NCBI RefSeq assembly: GCF_029227915.1
Contig: NC_079887.1
Location: 16,675,650-16,739,649 of the forward strand
Length of the DNA stretch: 64,000 bases
Direction of reading: 5' to 3'
Source: Hydractinia symbiolongicarpus
Taxonomy: Eukaryota > Cnidaria > Hydrozoa > Anthoathecata > Hydractiniidae
Under the pieces are notes generated by a model, which saw only the letters and a list, made by a program, of their open reading frames with translations, searched no databases and was not told where the DNA came from. The position numbers and the translations under genes were made by a program. Positions 1-13,854 of the stretch are shown here, piece after piece. Within the stretch, counting starts at the first letter, position 1. Each line of letters begins with the position of its first letter.

Positions 1-3000
1 TTAAACCAATTTTCCCCTGCTGCAGAAATCAATTATTTTTTCATGTAAAGGAAATCTATGAAATTTAGACTGTCACATATGTTTGAGCTTTAAAAAGAGA
101 GAAACGGGAAAATTTAAATTCAGAACGGCAGACTATTTTAACAAACAAATTTGACTATTTAAATATTGGATTAAAGTGGCAAAATATGCACCACTGGACT
201 AATTGCCGCCCCATAAGGGCGGCTCTTAGTCCAGAATAAAAAGATTTTTTTTTGTGCTACTTGATTTCGTGTAAACAAACTACTTAAGTAGTACAGCTTC
301 GAAGCAGCACAAACTTTAAAATAAACTAATAGAACCTAAGAAAAATTTAATTGTGAAGCTGTACTTAAAAGCCAGGTTTGGGCAATCAAACTCATGGCGG
401 CGACCATACCATAGAAAGGTTTGAGTGAGTATCACTGTGTAACTGACACTGATGCGATGATGACAGTGATCTGGAAGAATCTTTTAATGATGACAACTTT
501 GTACATTCTTGCATTACATAGCTGTGAAAAATACTTTGTTGATAATGTTGATAGCTAGCTAGATCAATTTCCATGCTGGACTCATCATTTGAACACTGCT
601 TAAAAAGCCTACAGTCTGGAGGTAGCTAGCTATATGTCTATGTAATGTAAGTAGCTGCAGTATTTTAATTGTTTGACTTTATGTAAAGTTCTGTAAAGTC
701 CTGTAAAGTAGTCACCCCTGAAATTCAGCTGTGCAAAAATAATGTGTAAGTTTGGATTTGGGAAAGAGAGAGCACTCGCATTTTTCCAAACGTCCAATTG
801 ACGTTCGGCTAAACTTCAGAAAATGTATACAAAAAAATTTAATAAAATATAAACTGCAACACAGTTACGCACTTACTCACTGAGTCCACTTGGAAATTCG
901 CATAATTTGTGTGTAGCTAGAAGTGCGTATTTGCGTTTGCAGCTTTTATATGATTTAAACTCACACATAAAAACTCATCATTGTAGAGTACAGTTCTATT
1001 GCTGTAGATAGGACAAAAGTTACAAAACATTTGTATATAGTAATAGCTGAAAATATATACAAGCATGAAATGAAAGTAGAACACATATATAATATAAGCA
1101 ACAACAAAGCCAAGGTAATAACACATCTCTATATAATATTAATAAGCGTGAACAAAATATATATATACATAGCATAGCTCACAACGTAAAATATGTGAAA
1201 ACATAGAGGTATATATAATAGCAGCAGGGAGGGAGGAGGAAGAAAAACTGCTAGAACTGAAAAGGAAAACCATGAGGCAACTGCAGCTTAAATACTAGCA
1301 AGACTGCTGACCAAAATATATGCTGCTGACCAGAAAAGGCACATAGGTAAATGGTGAACTAACTATGGGCAATACAAACCAGAGTACTGTAGGAAGAAGA
1401 TCTATATATGTGTGCATTTAAACACTCATAAATATATATTTATGAGTCACAACCAAGATTTTTCTGCACAAATTTTACAGTTGCTCCTGGCATTCTTCAC
1501 GAAACCACCCACCCACCATGACAAACGTCCATTTAGCTTTGCAGCAACAAAGGTTTATCAGCTCTTTCACAGAAAGTAATGTAGCTAGCATGCTCAAAGA
1601 AAAAAGAGGCGGAGAGGTAGGGTAAAAGCGTATCAAAGTGTACAAGGAAAAGGGGATCTTCGAAGGGCTTACATATCTATATACGCTTTAAAAAATTATT
1701 GCGGTTTTTTTAGGTATCCTTTCTGCAAAAAGTGTGTGGTTATATCAACTTTAACACCTTAGACCTGCCACAGTTACCAATTGTCCTTTTTTCAAGTAAC
1801 GTGTTATAATTAATAGTCATTAAGTTGATTTTTCAGGGAGGGTGATCTGAAACTCTGGAAAGGGGTAAGTCGAAAGCAAAGCATACAATGGAGTATAAGA
1901 TTGACGATTTATAATATGTACGCATTTTTGAATAGACCCATTATATAGTTGTTGACAAATGATTTTTGTCTGCTTTACCCGCATGTGACTGGTTAATCCT
2001 TAAACTATAACTTCATTTTTGGATTGCTTATTTGATCAATTAAATATTTTTTTGGAGTCAAAATTTAATGGAGATCCTAACTGGAAATATAAAGGACGTA
2101 CTTGTGAATGATTAAAGGAAAATTCCTTCTGATACGTTACAACCAGTAAACCACAAGGTTTTTTGGCTTAAAGTTGCAGAAAAACTTGCCACCATAACAT
2201 GAACTGATGCATATATCTATAGATTTTGCTTTTGCAGATTTTATAGATTATGCCTTTAAATTTTTTAAGCTATAAATTTGATTTAAAAATATTAAAGCAG
2301 CAGGTCTATAGTAGACCTGCAGCTTTTATATTTTTAAAGTAATCGTTGGCCTGATTTTTTTCTATATTTTTATGCTGTATGATATATACTTTTACATTTT
2401 TTATGCGTGTGTCTGAAAAAAGTGTTATTTGTCCTAAAATCTTATTTTTTGATTGGGATTTTTTAATTCCTTTTTTAAATAAATATTTATAAAGTTTTAT
2501 TTTAAATGCTTCACAGACTGCATTTTAAACATTTTGAAAGTATCAATTTGTGCATGCAAAACAGTATAAATATAATCCAATTTATAGTGAGGTAGAATGT
2601 AGCAAGAAATTCAGCCATATATCACTGTATATAATACTGTGCAAAATAATTCTTTAAAAAACTTCACTGGAAATATTTTGTTATTCTTTCCGGATCCTAA
2701 TAGTTATAGACTGTTTGCTGCTCTTGAAAAAATCCACTAGAAACAAAATCGAATGTGCATGTAACTTGCAGATTTAAACCTAACATAGAAGCTTGCGGAG
2801 GTAGAATGTTCACACGTGATTAGATAAAACGCACTGAGTATCCTTTCATTGTGCACTTCGCGTGTTGGTGCAACCTCGTCCCCAGGGTTTATAAAAAGAG
2901 AACCAGCCCTGGGGTCAAGGTTGGTGTTGGGGCTAATCACCGCTTTGGAAAATAAGGGGTGCATATGTATCAGATTTGAAAGAGCAACTGTCGTATCATG

Positions 3001-3270
3001 GTAAACAAGGCGGCAAGTAGTTGCAACTATATACTAGTAAACATAAATTCTACTGCAACAAAATAATAGCCTTGTGTTAACCCAGCACAATTATTTTTTC
3101 TCCTTACGGATTTGATTCACAAAAAGAAATTATATCGAAGATCAGCATTATGTTTAAGAATCTATCATACTTTTTACATACTTTTTAAATGATTACAAAA
3201 ACTTCTAAAAATTTAATAGTACAGAATACGTTTTAAGTTGCATCTTATATTTTCCTCCCCACTGTTTTAG
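1..3270. other. Non-coding flank upstream of the first RAD54B exon seen
   Basis: I find no convincing coding exon here. RAD54B must have N-terminal exons upstream of 3271, because the first exon seen starts inside a codon, but none could be placed. A short stretch at 1839-1866 between an acceptor-like and a donor-like site was tested, but its phase gives a stop. The stretch holds a hairpin repeat (196-232), TAGC-rich low-complexity sequence near 550-650, and a dispersed repeat near 2870-2960 with a CCTGGGG core that recurs near 20674 and 40911. Confidence 0.6.
196..232. repeat. Hairpin repeat, copy 1 (GCCGCCC/GGGCGGC)
   Basis: Two GC-rich arms, GCCGCCC and GGGCGGC, flank a short loop. They are extended outward by GGACTAA and TTAGTCC, and AATAAAAA follows. 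A second copy lies at 30886-30920, also followed by AATAAAAA. The shared structure suggests the end of a dispersed element; its class is not known. Confidence 0.6.
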
Positions 3271-6200
3271 GTTTGCTGATTACGAGAGGCAAAAGTGTTG
3301 TTTTAAAAGATATGGAGGGAAAAGAGTGTGTATATGTTATCTATTTGTTTTTTATTTCAATTATAAATTCCATTTCAATTACAAACATTTATCACAAATG
3401 TAAAATTTTGGGCGTGGTTTTTATTAGAGGTCAGTGTTGATTTTTTTTTAACACAGATCAACATTTTTGATAATCCGAAGATAAAAAGTTTATACATGAT
3501 GGGCAATGCCCCAATTTGCAAAATACTGCACAGAATTTACAGTAATTCGATGTTTATTTTGCCAAAAGTTAATCTTTTAAATTATTAAATCTGTATACGT
3601 TTTTATTAGATAGCATGTTTTCTTCATTTTCTAGAATAGCCAAAGGGTCAGGATATAAAACGTCAGACCTCACTGAACTTGATGATGGTAGCACATTAAT
3701 AGTGTGTGGAAAAGAAATAGAAGTATGAGTTTTTAATATAAATATTACACTCCTTTTAAATCAACTTTCTCTTTGATTTAAAGTCAAGCTGTTAGCCTAA
3801 TTAAAGTTAATGAAACTGTATACGTTATAAGAAGAAGAAGTCAAGGCACTTTTAAGTAGCACCCTATTTACATTACTGAACTTGTCGATTTTTTTTCCTC
3901 CTTATGTCAAGTTTAAAACGAATAGAATTTAGCTGTCCACCGAGATTTCTTGCGTGTTTCTACTTTACTGAACGAAAACGGATGCATTGATTAACACCAA
4001 TGTAACAACCAAAACAAGAAAAGAATAAACATCTTTAAAATTATTAATTGAAACATCTCTATAAACACTATAGAAAACTGAAATCGGGGCATTTAATATA
4101 AAAAAAAATTTGTTGATTATGCATTACTATAAAAAATTTGAAGGTTAAACTAAAACTAATGAAGAAATACAAAGCACTGAGAATGTATAAGGTAACGTTA
4201 TCACATTATATCTGGGACCTCTCTTCAACTTCACATGGAATGACCCTTGTGTATGTCACAATTACATTTTTTAACTTATAATGTTCCTAATCTTGCCAGT
4301 AGCATATATTTTTTTCCAATTAGGTACAGGGAAAAGTCGATAAAGCTGATTACCAATCTGAAAAATGTTTTTCTGAAGTAGGCGACAGGACAGCGGACTC
4401 ACATTTCAAAGTGCAACGAAGATTTAAAGGTTGATGAATTATGTTGCTTAATTGTGCTTTTACTTTTGAATATAAGGTTTAGATATCCTTAGCACTTTAA
4501 GTAGCCTCTTGTCATTGTACATAACACTCTGTGTCAGGATTTTGTAATTATTCTTATTCTTATTCTTGAAGACAAGTTAAAATGTCAATGACGTTGAGGA
4601 GGAGTTTGATTGATACATTGATTCAAAGTTTTTTAAAGTAGTTGGAAACATGTCGATTTTGTATCAAAGCAAAATTCAATATCATTTAGGAGAAATCAAA
4701 CCTTTCACACCGCATCAACAAAGTTTTACAGCAAAGGTGTGATAATTTTCCATTTCTGCTTATAAGAATTATAAGAATTATGATTCTTGATGGACAGATT
4801 AATTGGAGCCCTGATGTTTAATGGACGCTTAGTATTTGTATATATTATACACACTTTTTTATAAAAATACTTAAATTCTCAGGCTAGTCATTATTGTTAT
4901 TTTTCCTATGTTTTAAACAATAGACCTTTTGCTTTTAACATAGAATCCCAGTCTGATATTCTTATAAATTCTTATACATTACAGATTTTATCATTTGTTT
5001 TTAAGTGAATTTTCTTTGGAGAGAAAAAAAAACATTTCTTTCTCTTCTTTTAAAAACTGTATAAAATCCTTACATGCATTAACTATTTGCTTTGAAACCA
5101 GACTTATTGGGTCCCGAAAGAGTATAGGCTAAGCATGATTCTTCACATCTTTTTAATTTTAAAGGTTTTTGAGACTAATGTTTCTTAAAAGAGGATTTTT
5201 TTATAGAAAAAAACATGGCTTGTTTTTTTTACCTCAAAGTTTCTCTAATGTTGTTATATTTACATCTGGTGTGAATAGTTATATTGTTTCTTTTTTGTAA
5301 GAAAAAAGCTGTTGCAAAACCTAGACATGATCCGAGCAAAGTTGGTGCATTAGTTATGCCTCGCCCACCATTACAAAGTCAGGTAAGAATGTCTAATCGC
5401 TTCATATCTAGTAATTGTCCTTTTTCGAACTTTTATAAATAATTACCAGTCATAGATTTCCTTGTTTCATATCTTAAAGACAAGGCATTTTACAGGGCAA
5501 TATTTTAGGCTAGTGAAATCAATTTTTTTCAGTTTTTTCCAGCGTATTTTTTCAGGTTAGTTTTTTTATCAACATTCAAGTATATGTTGCGAAAATATAC
5601 AATTTTTTGCCTGAGTATTAGTTGCAAAAAAAACTTCTTTCTGTCCATACAGCTTCATATTTCAAATCCTTTCCATGAACTTATATCTGGTTTGAAATCA
5701 GATGTAGAAATCAGTTGTACACTAAGAAACAAATGTCATAACTGGTAGAAGGCGATACCATACATTTGCTTTGAATACACTATGTTTTTTTATTTCTTAG
5801 TGCAATGTGGTAGATGTTGTTGTCGATCCTTTTATTTCATATTACCTACGCCCACATCAGAGAGAAGGTGTCACATTCCTGTACACTTGTGTGATGGGCT
5901 TCAAAAATACTATTGGCCATGGTGCCCTTTTAGCGTACGTGAAGACTGAAGTATAAGTGATGCACATTATAATACTTTTCTGTCAATTTGTAAATTTACT
6001 TTTTTTGCTTTAACATCTTACTTGTTTTAGAATTGGAACTGATATTATCTATAATCTGAGCCTCTTTTTTCTTATAAAAAAACTTCGTAATTTCTAACAT
6101 TATTCTTGAAAACGAAATATAGATGTTTTTACCATGCCAGAAGGATATTATGAAATATACATTTTATGTTTTTAGAGACGAGATGGGGCTAGGAAAAACG

Positions 6201-9200
6201 TTGCAATGCATAGCTCTTGTATGGTGAGTTTTCTTTATTGTTGTTGTTGTTATTTTTGTTGTTGTTTTTGTTGTGTTTATTGTTGTTTTAGATTGTTTTT
6301 TTTTTTTTGCTGTTCATGTTATTATTATTGTCGGATTTCATTTGAGATTACTGAGTTTTTTGGTATATATAATGGACGCAGTTAAGAAAACAAATAATTA
6401 GGATTTATATGCTAAAAGGTATTCATACACCGTCTGGGATAAATTGTGGTAAGCGCTATGTCATCCATTTAACTTTTCACCAGCGTACTATACACTGTTA
6501 GTTTTATCTAGATATTGTTAGACATTTTAATCTCATAGGACGCTGCTAAAACAAGGGCCCTACAATGGAGTTCCTGTAGTTAAGAAAATCGTCATTGTAA
6601 CTCCAGGAAGTTTAGTCAAGGTATAAAAGGTGTTTTAGTAATCTTAACAGTTCTATAACTTCTATAGTGTGTCAATGTAATCAAGACATTCATTGTTAAA
6701 CACAGAAGTGTAATTTCCTTTTGTATGTTTAGATGTTTCACTCTTATATGAATTTAGAACTGGTGTAAGGAATTTATCAAATGGTTAGGCAGCGAGCGAA
6801 TCTTACCATTCGCAGTTGATAGTAGCAACAGAGTAGATGTAAGTATTAAGGAGTCATTCTTTCTGTCTCGTTACCCATACTCGCATTTAGTTATAGCTTG
6901 CATTAAAATGTTCTGAATTATATGCTACCTAACTTGAGGGGATGAATTTGATAACACTAATAAAAAATAACAACAAAGGTTAGTTTTTTATAAATAAAAA
7001 AATTGCGCAACTTGAATACTATTTTGACAGGTAGGCAAAAGAAGGGTGGCAGGTGGAAGCAACAATATTGCAATATAGATAGTTACAAAATACGAAGGTT
7101 AAATCCATTCTATATTTTAGGAATTTCTGCTGCGTCCCAAATCTCCTGTCCTAATTATCAGTTATGAAATGTTTCTGCGTTGTATAGACGATATTCGCAA
7201 AATAAAATTTGATATGATCATATGCGACGAAGCTCATAGATTGAAAAACGCTGCTGTTAAAACGGCTACAGCTGTATCAAGTTTAGCAGTAACGAAAAGG
7301 GTTTTGTTGACTGGCACTCCTATACAAAACAACTTACAAGAATTTTATGCACTCGCTGAGATGGCAAATCCAGGAATTTTAGGTAGCAATATCTGTTATG
7401 TTCGTTTTTTCAAACAATAATATCTTTGCAAAAAAGGTCTTGCCCTAAATAATCTTTGTTATTGTTTTGAAGGCTTACTAGCTGCATTTAAGAAGGTTTT
7501 CGCAGAGCCAATCGCGACCAGTCAACAACCACATTGTAGTAGTGCTGAAAAAGAACTGGGTACAAGCAGAGCTGAAGAGGTCAGTCAAATTGAATGTTAG
7601 GTTTACAAATAGAAAACAGTTATAATAAGTACTTCAAGAATCGAAGATGTGAAAATAATGTTTCTGCACACCTGTCCAACTATTTATTTTATTTCGCTTT
7701 TTTTTAGCTCAGTCGATTGACAAGTACCTTTTGTTTGCGCAGAACGGCAGAAATCAATAAAGCCTACCTACCACCTAAAGGTATCGTATTATTTTATTTA
7801 TTTATTGAATAAAGTTTCCGCCGCATGGATGACAAAGGCTAGGATAACAAAGATGACTGATTTTCTTATGCTGGAACTAATCATGTTTCCTTAACACAGT
7901 TATGTTTTTTCCAGTTACTTTGTATTTCCAAAGGTTTTTTCGTTAGTGAAATATCGTTTGCATACTGTTTGCCTGTTCACAACTTTTTTTATTTTATGAA
8001 GAACTTCTCTATAATAATAGCCGTTGTCTGTCTGTTTGCCAAAACCGAATCATGGATTTTCCAGGGGCTAACGACTAGTAAACTAAAAATACTACACAAT
8101 TAACACAAGCTTATTTTAACATTCATTTGTTTTCGTTTCTAATTTTGAAAATTTTTATTCTTAGTTGAATACGCCATTTTTATCCAAATGACTGACGTAC
8201 AGCTCAGATTATATCAACATCTTCTCAGATCGAGGCTGGTTCGTGCTTGTCTGCTGAATACCAGGAATACATCCAAACACTTAGTTTGCATCAGTGCACT
8301 AAAGAAACTTTGCAACCATCCAAAACTATTGTTTAACTGTGCAAAAAAACATTGCAGTGTGGAAGAACACTCGGTATGTGGACATGGTAAATATTTCGGT
8401 TTGAGCCTGGGTGTTTCTTAACTTTGGAGGAGATTTTCTGGAGATTTACAGACCCCTTAAAATGCTTTCTACTTAGAGTCCTGTTAGGTTGGGGATCGTT
8501 CATAAATTACGTCATCAAAGAGAAGGCAGTTGTTGAAAATGTTTCTACTTAATAATGGGGGGTGGGTATGATGACATAAGGGAATTAAAAATTTTCTCTG
8601 GCACGTTTATATTTTTTGGAAGATGTCATCTACACTTGCTTGGTTCCACACACTCCAAACAAAAAGTTTTTAATTACTTCTTCTCTCCTTTTGTTTTGAA
8701 CGATTATTATGGAAAGCACATTTCATTCAGTTGAAACACTCTCAAAATTTCCATTAAAAAGGAATTAATTATTGTCACATTATTATCTCTCTTATAATTA
8801 TTTTCTATTATTTTTCTGTTTACCAAGTGCCTTCACAGCTACGGGTCAACCCATGCCATGTGAGGGAAATTGGGTAGGCAATCCCTGTGTGTACTGAATG
8901 TATACGTTCTGAACACAGGACCCACATTGACACCAGTGTTTCCAACACAGAAGTGGTTATATCCTGTATGAATATTCGGAATAATAATAATATATTTGCT
9001 TCTTAAATTATTCTATTATTTCGCGAGTTAGACATTCTCGGCCTCATTTTTCTTAAAGGTTGATTTCTTTTAAAAAAATTGAAATCAGAACTCGTAATAT
9101 ATTAAAGCGTTTCAAGGTGATAAAGCGCTCGCGGGTAATGAATCCAAAACTACTTACGCTTGAGTGATGGTACAGCTGTAAAATATAATAATACAAACTC

Positions 9201-12200
9201 ATTCCAGGTAAAAAATATTTTGATGGCGTTACGAGGATCTGAAATGACGTCATATAGTCCTAAGATAGGTCATTCTAACCACTTTCAGATATACTTTAAT
9301 TTCTCAGGTGTTACTGATGCAACAAACTTGATTCTTGGCAGACATGTGCATTGTGTACCAAAAATTGAGTCGATATGAGTTTTGAAAACTGAGTTTTAAT
9401 GACGTCATTGATATTAAATTGACGTCATATCTGAAAGAAAGTTTGCTATTTTAACGATACAGGTGAAAAGATCCATTTTTTAGAAATATTGACACTTATG
9501 TCATTTAACATGATGTATGTGTCCAACGTAAGTTATGCCTAGTCAAATAAACAGCCGTTACTTTGTGCCCCCAGGTATATTAGGGTTAAACTGCGCAATA
9601 TATTATTAAAAAATTGTCCGATAAACTTAACATTCAAACAAAAACAAAAACCAGATCTTCCTCACTACCGCGCTAACTAACCTCCAAATTTGTTCAAAAA
9701 AATTTCAAAAAAACAACGTGTTAGTGCCTAAAACGTGTAATATAACTCGTCTGATGTACACCTATGTTATATAACTCGTCTGATGTACACCTATGTTATA
9801 TAACTCGTCTGATGTAAACCTATGTTATATAACTATTTTTCATCCACGTTTTGTTTTAGATATACGACAACCTTTTGCCCTTATTTCCTGAAGATTATTC
9901 ATCATCTATACACAGTCATCATTCTGCAAAGTTTAATGTGCTGAGTCAGCTGTTGGAAAGATTTATATCACAGAAGGAGAAAGTTGTCATTGTCTCGAAT
10001 TCAACGAAGGTAGTATTAGTTCAGTAGGGGGTGTAGATACGAGCAATATCCATATCGTTCGTTCGTTCGTTTGTTCGTTTGCGCAAGTACAATACATTGT
10101 TGTTTCGCCTGAATGGCAAGCATCATCTTGGATTTTAAACTTTGTGGAAACACGAAATTTACAATTACCATGGTGTGTTTAGATGCTAGACATTCTTCAA
10201 GAATTTTGCAATTATTCGTCGTGTAACCACATAAGACTGGACGGACAAACCCAGGTTAAGTCAAGACAAGATCTTGTTGATCGGTTTAACGATAAAAAGA
10301 GTGATGTTGGTGAGCTATTTTTTTTGTTGTCGTGTGTCTTCAAATCTAGTAATATTTAATTTTGATTAGTTTTAAAATGTCAAATTTTTTCGATTTTCTT
10401 ACAAAAATATCAAAATCAACTCAAATTTTCCATTTTTTGGTGATGGGGGGATACCGTAATCTCCCTGAAAAGGTTGAGAATTCTCAAAAGTTCTCTAATC
10501 TCCTGAAATTTAACCTGAAGAAAGGAGTGGCGACCCGGACTTGAATTTTAATTTCTCGTTAATTAATAGTTTCTGTTTGTTAATTGCGTTTATTATTTTT
10601 TTGTCCTACTTTTTAGATGTTTTTCTCCTCAGCTCAAAAGCAGGTGGTATTGGTTTAAATTTGACAGGCGCATCGAAGCTCGTTTTGTACGATATCGACT
10701 GGAATCCAGCCAACGATATACAGGTTAAAAGGAGATGTTATTTTTATGGCCCTTAATTTGCTGGGTGTTTTTTATATTTATTTGTTATAAAGGCTATGGC
10801 TCGAGTATGGCGCGATGGTCAAAAACGTCAAGTGGATATTTATAGATTTTTACTCACAGTAAGTACTATTCATATGCTTTGCCATTAAATTGGCGTCCAT
10901 CAATTTGTTTTGAAACTATGGACTTGTCATAGTCAATTTTAAATGACTGTCAGTTTTTCTGGATGAAACATTTGCGTTTTTAAAAATTTTCATTACCCTT
11001 AATTCACGCTGATCGCTGATCGCAACCTGTTATCACAAAACTATTTTCCCCATTGTTAACACGAAAATACGTTATTAATATAATTCCTTTTTTTTCCTTT
11101 TTGTCCTTCCTCCAACGTAAGTGAAGAAAATATGGTCTGCAGAAAAGTAGTATACTAATCATCTAATTCCCTAATCATGGTAATCATCAAGGAAATTACT
11201 TTTCATCCAAAACTGCAAATTGGCGTTAATAAAAGGGGGCGTTAATTTTTTACCATAACCCAGAGAAGCTTACAGTAGGATTAACCCACCCACTTATCTT
11301 TTAAGAACGTACTGGTATTGTTCTCTTCCTTTTTATTGTTTGGATTTGAATCACAACAAAGTCCGTGTTGCTGTAGTATGTGATATCTGAATATATTTAT
11401 TTTTCGTCAGGGTACGATTGAAGAAAAAATGTATCAAAGACAAGTCATAAAACAAGGCTTAAGTTGCGCAGTGGTGGATTCATTGTTAAGCGAAACGGTG
11501 GAGTTTTCGAAAGAAAATTTAAGGGTAGGTTTTTTTTAGGATTGCACTTCATAAAACAAAATAAGGTTTACTTGATAATATGAATTCTTTGTAGCACATA
11601 ATCGTTCTTACCACTTCTATACTTTCCCATGTAAAATCTGCACGAAATTGCTTTTAAAGTCACGAGTTTTACCTTACTCTGCCAAGATATAACTTTGTCC
11701 TTTTTTAGGATCTGTTTACCTTTAAACCATCTGCTACATGTTGTACTCACGAACTGCTGGAATGTGATTGTACCAGTGTAAGTAGAACTTTTTATACAAG
11801 TGGCAACTGAGAATGACGTGGGAAAGGGTGTAATTTTTTTGTTCGAAAATTCCTTCCGTCAGCTTGAAACGTCACATTTTAACGATGTCCAATTTAAGAA
11901 TGGGGTCCAGTTTTCGGACAAACTAAGCGATATTCAAATTATACTAATAGTCACAAAGTATGAAGGCGTGATCAAAAGCATGTTAAAATTTCGGGGAAAA
12001 AATCCATAATCACTATAGTGTTTTTTGTACTAGAATCCTAATGATGAAAGAACAGAGGCATCTATGAATTCTGATACAACTTCACATCAACGTCAAACGG
12101 TAAAATAAAAAGTTTTCAAAATGAGAAAAATAATCTTCTCCTTTATAAATACCCATGTTTTGTTATACCCATGTTTTGTTACACCCATGTTTTGTTATAC

Positions 12201-13262
12201 CCATGTTTTCTTATACCCATGTTTCGTTATGCCCATGTTTTGTTACATCCATGTTTATGAATACCCATGTTTTGTTATACCCATGTTTATGAAATGAATA
12301 CCCATGTTTTGTTACACCCATGTTTATAAATACCCATGTTTTGTTATACCCGTGTTTATGAATACCCATGTTTTGTTATACCCTTGTTTATAAATACCCG
12401 TGTTTATGAATACCCATGTTTATGAATACCCATGTTTGTTATAGCCATGTTTATGAATACCCATGTATATGAATACCCATGTTTTTGAATACCCGTGTAT
12501 ATGAATACCCATGTTTATGAATACCCGTGTTTATGAATACACATGTTTTGTTATACCCATGTTTATGAATACCCATGTTTTGTTATACCCATGTTGTGTT
12601 ACACCCATGTTTTGTTACACCCATGTTTTTTTATACCCATGTTTTGTTAAACCCATGTTTTGTTATACCCATGTTCTGTTACACCAATGTTTTGTTCAAA
12701 ATAGTAGCCGAATCGCTACCCTATGCTAAGGATGCATGAGATAGCGTATCCAGAAAATGTACGACATATAATAATTCAAGGACCGGAATGCGTTCGACGA
12801 GCGGACCCGTGGATTTTTCTGCAGGCTAACGACTAGTCGCCATTTTGCCATTCGTGTTACATATTCGACATATCAGTCGAGTAAATTAAAGAAAAATAAG
12901 GATTTTGTTTTCTCACAAAATTCATGTGAAATGTGTTATTCTTTCTACAGAAAAACATGTCAATGGCCGAACTGATGCGATGGGAACACATACACGATAT
13001 TACAAGTGACGAAACAATCGTAAGTCCACTTCGTTTAGCTTCTTTCGCTCGTTACGACGCTCGTAATTAATGCTGATAATCAATTAAATTTGGACTTGTA
13101 TTCGAAAACGTGAAAATACAATTAGTTCCATTTTCAATCACACAAAACTCTTTCTTGCCTTATACAGTTTTTTCTAATCAAAATTCTCCACTTTTGTAGG
13201 ATGAGGGATTGAAAAGTTGTGAAAACATTTCGTTTATCTTCAGAAATAAAAGCTCATGTTAA
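3271..13262 (+). CDS. RAD54B: RAD54B, SWI2/SNF2 family DNA translocase (21 exons; N-terminus missing)
   Basis: RAD54B is a nuclear ATP-driven double-stranded DNA translocase that assists RAD51/DMC1 in homologous recombination. I place exons at 3271-3325, 3635-3722, 4324-4429, 5309-5382, 5801-5934, 6176-6223, 6539-6620, 6758-6838, 7121-7382, 7473-7579, 7708-7780, 8165-8373, 9860-10009, 10183-10309, 10617-10723, 10793-10858, 11411-11524, 11709-11777, 12034-12099, 12951-13019 and 13200-13262 (TAA). All junctions are GT-AG and all phases agree, giving 715 residues plus a split first codon. Visible motifs are Walker A DEMGLGKT, the Walker B box [36 protein letters not shown] and [13 protein letters not shown] and KPRHDP in the N-terminal part, LECDC and the C-terminal NISFIFRN match RAD54B rather than RAD54L. 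All helicase motifs are intact, so the gene looks functional. Exons upstream of 3271 are missing from this model. Confidence 0.95.
6238..6311. repeat. TTG/T-rich microsatellite in a RAD54B intron
   Basis: An imperfect (TTG)n tract followed by a T run, just downstream of the exon carrying Walker A. It has no coding content. Confidence 0.8.
8006..8078 (+). mobile_element. Short Helitron-like element in a RAD54B intron
   Basis: It begins TCTCTATAATAATAGCC and ends with the motif GGGGCTAACGACTAG followed by T. The same 3' end recurs many times in this window, usually after a CCCGTGG/CCACGGG hairpin. A TC start, a 3' hairpin, a CTRR end and a following T are Helitron hallmarks. Here the hairpin is degraded. 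Confidence 0.5.
8374..9859. other. Large RAD54B intron without coding sequence
   Basis: This intron separates the exon ending ...EEHS from the one starting IYDNLL. Open frames inside it (for example at 9160-9378) have no recognisable motif and no fitting splice sites. A 29-bp tandem repeat lies near its 3' end. Confidence 0.7.
9741..9834. repeat. 29-bp tandem repeat, about 3.2 copies
   Basis: Units beginning TATAACTCGTCTGATGTA start at 9741, 9770, 9799 and 9828 (partial), an exact 29-bp period with one substitution. The array ends just upstream of the exon at 9860. Confidence 0.9.
12150..12700. repeat. CCCATGTTT minisatellite in a RAD54B intron
   Basis: Tens of imperfect units of about 15-17 bp built on ACCCATGTTT, with variant linkers (TGTTATA, TGTTACA, ATGAATA). 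It fills most of the intron between the exons ending at 12099 and starting at 12951. An ORF through it (12511-12729) reflects the repeat only. Confidence 0.9.
12780..12836 (+). mobile_element. Helitron-like 3' end fragment
   Basis: It shows CCCGTGG, a degraded partner arm, then GGCTAACGACTAG followed by T, the 3' signature shared with the other Helitron-like copies. The 5' end is not clear. Confidence 0.45.
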
Positions 13263-13341
13263 ATTAAAAACAATGGATAGTCATGCTGACAATTGGTTAT
13301 TATAAAATTTTATATATATATAATTTATATTTTTAAATATA

Positions 13342-13854
13342 CAGTGGACTCTCCATAACTCGAAACCCTTTAACTCGAATCTCTTTAATAATAATCTCTG
13401 CGCGGACCTCCCGCTGAGTTAGAAAATCGTGCTACGGAAACACGAATATCAAATGCGATATATTTTTTCCACTTTGTCGCCACGGGTAAATTTAAAGGAC
13501 GGGCAAACCCGTGAATTTTTCCACGGGCAACGACTAGTGAAAGCATATTAGGCTATTTTCGCTCTTCATAACTCGAACAATCTGAAAATTGAAGAATTTC
13601 AGAGTTTTTTTCTGATTCGAATATTTTCTACGTGTGTTCGGCCCCTTAGATCATTCGAACGATAAGTCATTCGAACGCGCCGAATGTCAAGTGGTGTGTT
13701 TACAAATATTCTTGTTTTAAAGTTCTCATTCTCATGAATAAAATGGCGTCTGTGGTACTTAGCAAAATTTCCAAACTCTCCATTACTCGAACCGCTCCAT
13801 AAGTCGAACGATTTCTGATTTCCCGTGAGAGTTCGAGTTATAGAGAGTCCACTG
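13342..13854. mobile_element. TA-flanked MITE (pogo/Tigger-like termini)
   Basis: The left end CAGTGGACTCTC and the right end GAGTCCACTG are inverted copies, each extended by a sequence around TAACTCGAA/TTCGAGTTA. A TA dinucleotide flanks both sides as the target duplication. The 513-bp element has no transposase ORF and carries a nested Helitron-like fragment ending at 13537. The termini resemble Tc1/mariner-pogo MITEs. It lies 80 bp downstream of the RAD54B stop codon. Confidence 0.85.
13429..13537 (+). mobile_element. Helitron-like fragment nested in the MITE
   Basis: It contains GGACGGGC, CCCGTG, a T run, CCACGGG and a terminal CTAG followed by T. It interrupts the otherwise TAACTCGA-rich MITE, so it inserted after the MITE or was carried along with it. 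Confidence 0.5.

Noticed and set aside
1839-1866. Candidate upstream RAD54B exon between TTTTCAG and GGTAAGT
   Set aside because: The phase needed to join the exon at 3271 gives an in-frame TGA, and the other frames do not match the family.
2737-2964. 75-aa minus-strand ORF with a Pro/Gly-rich middle
   Set aside because: It matches a dispersed repeat (CCTGGGGACGAGG core) also seen near 20674 and 40911; no gene is supported.
12511-12729. 72-aa ORF with repeated Cys/His/Val
   Set aside because: It is a translation of the CCCATGTTT minisatellite in an intron.
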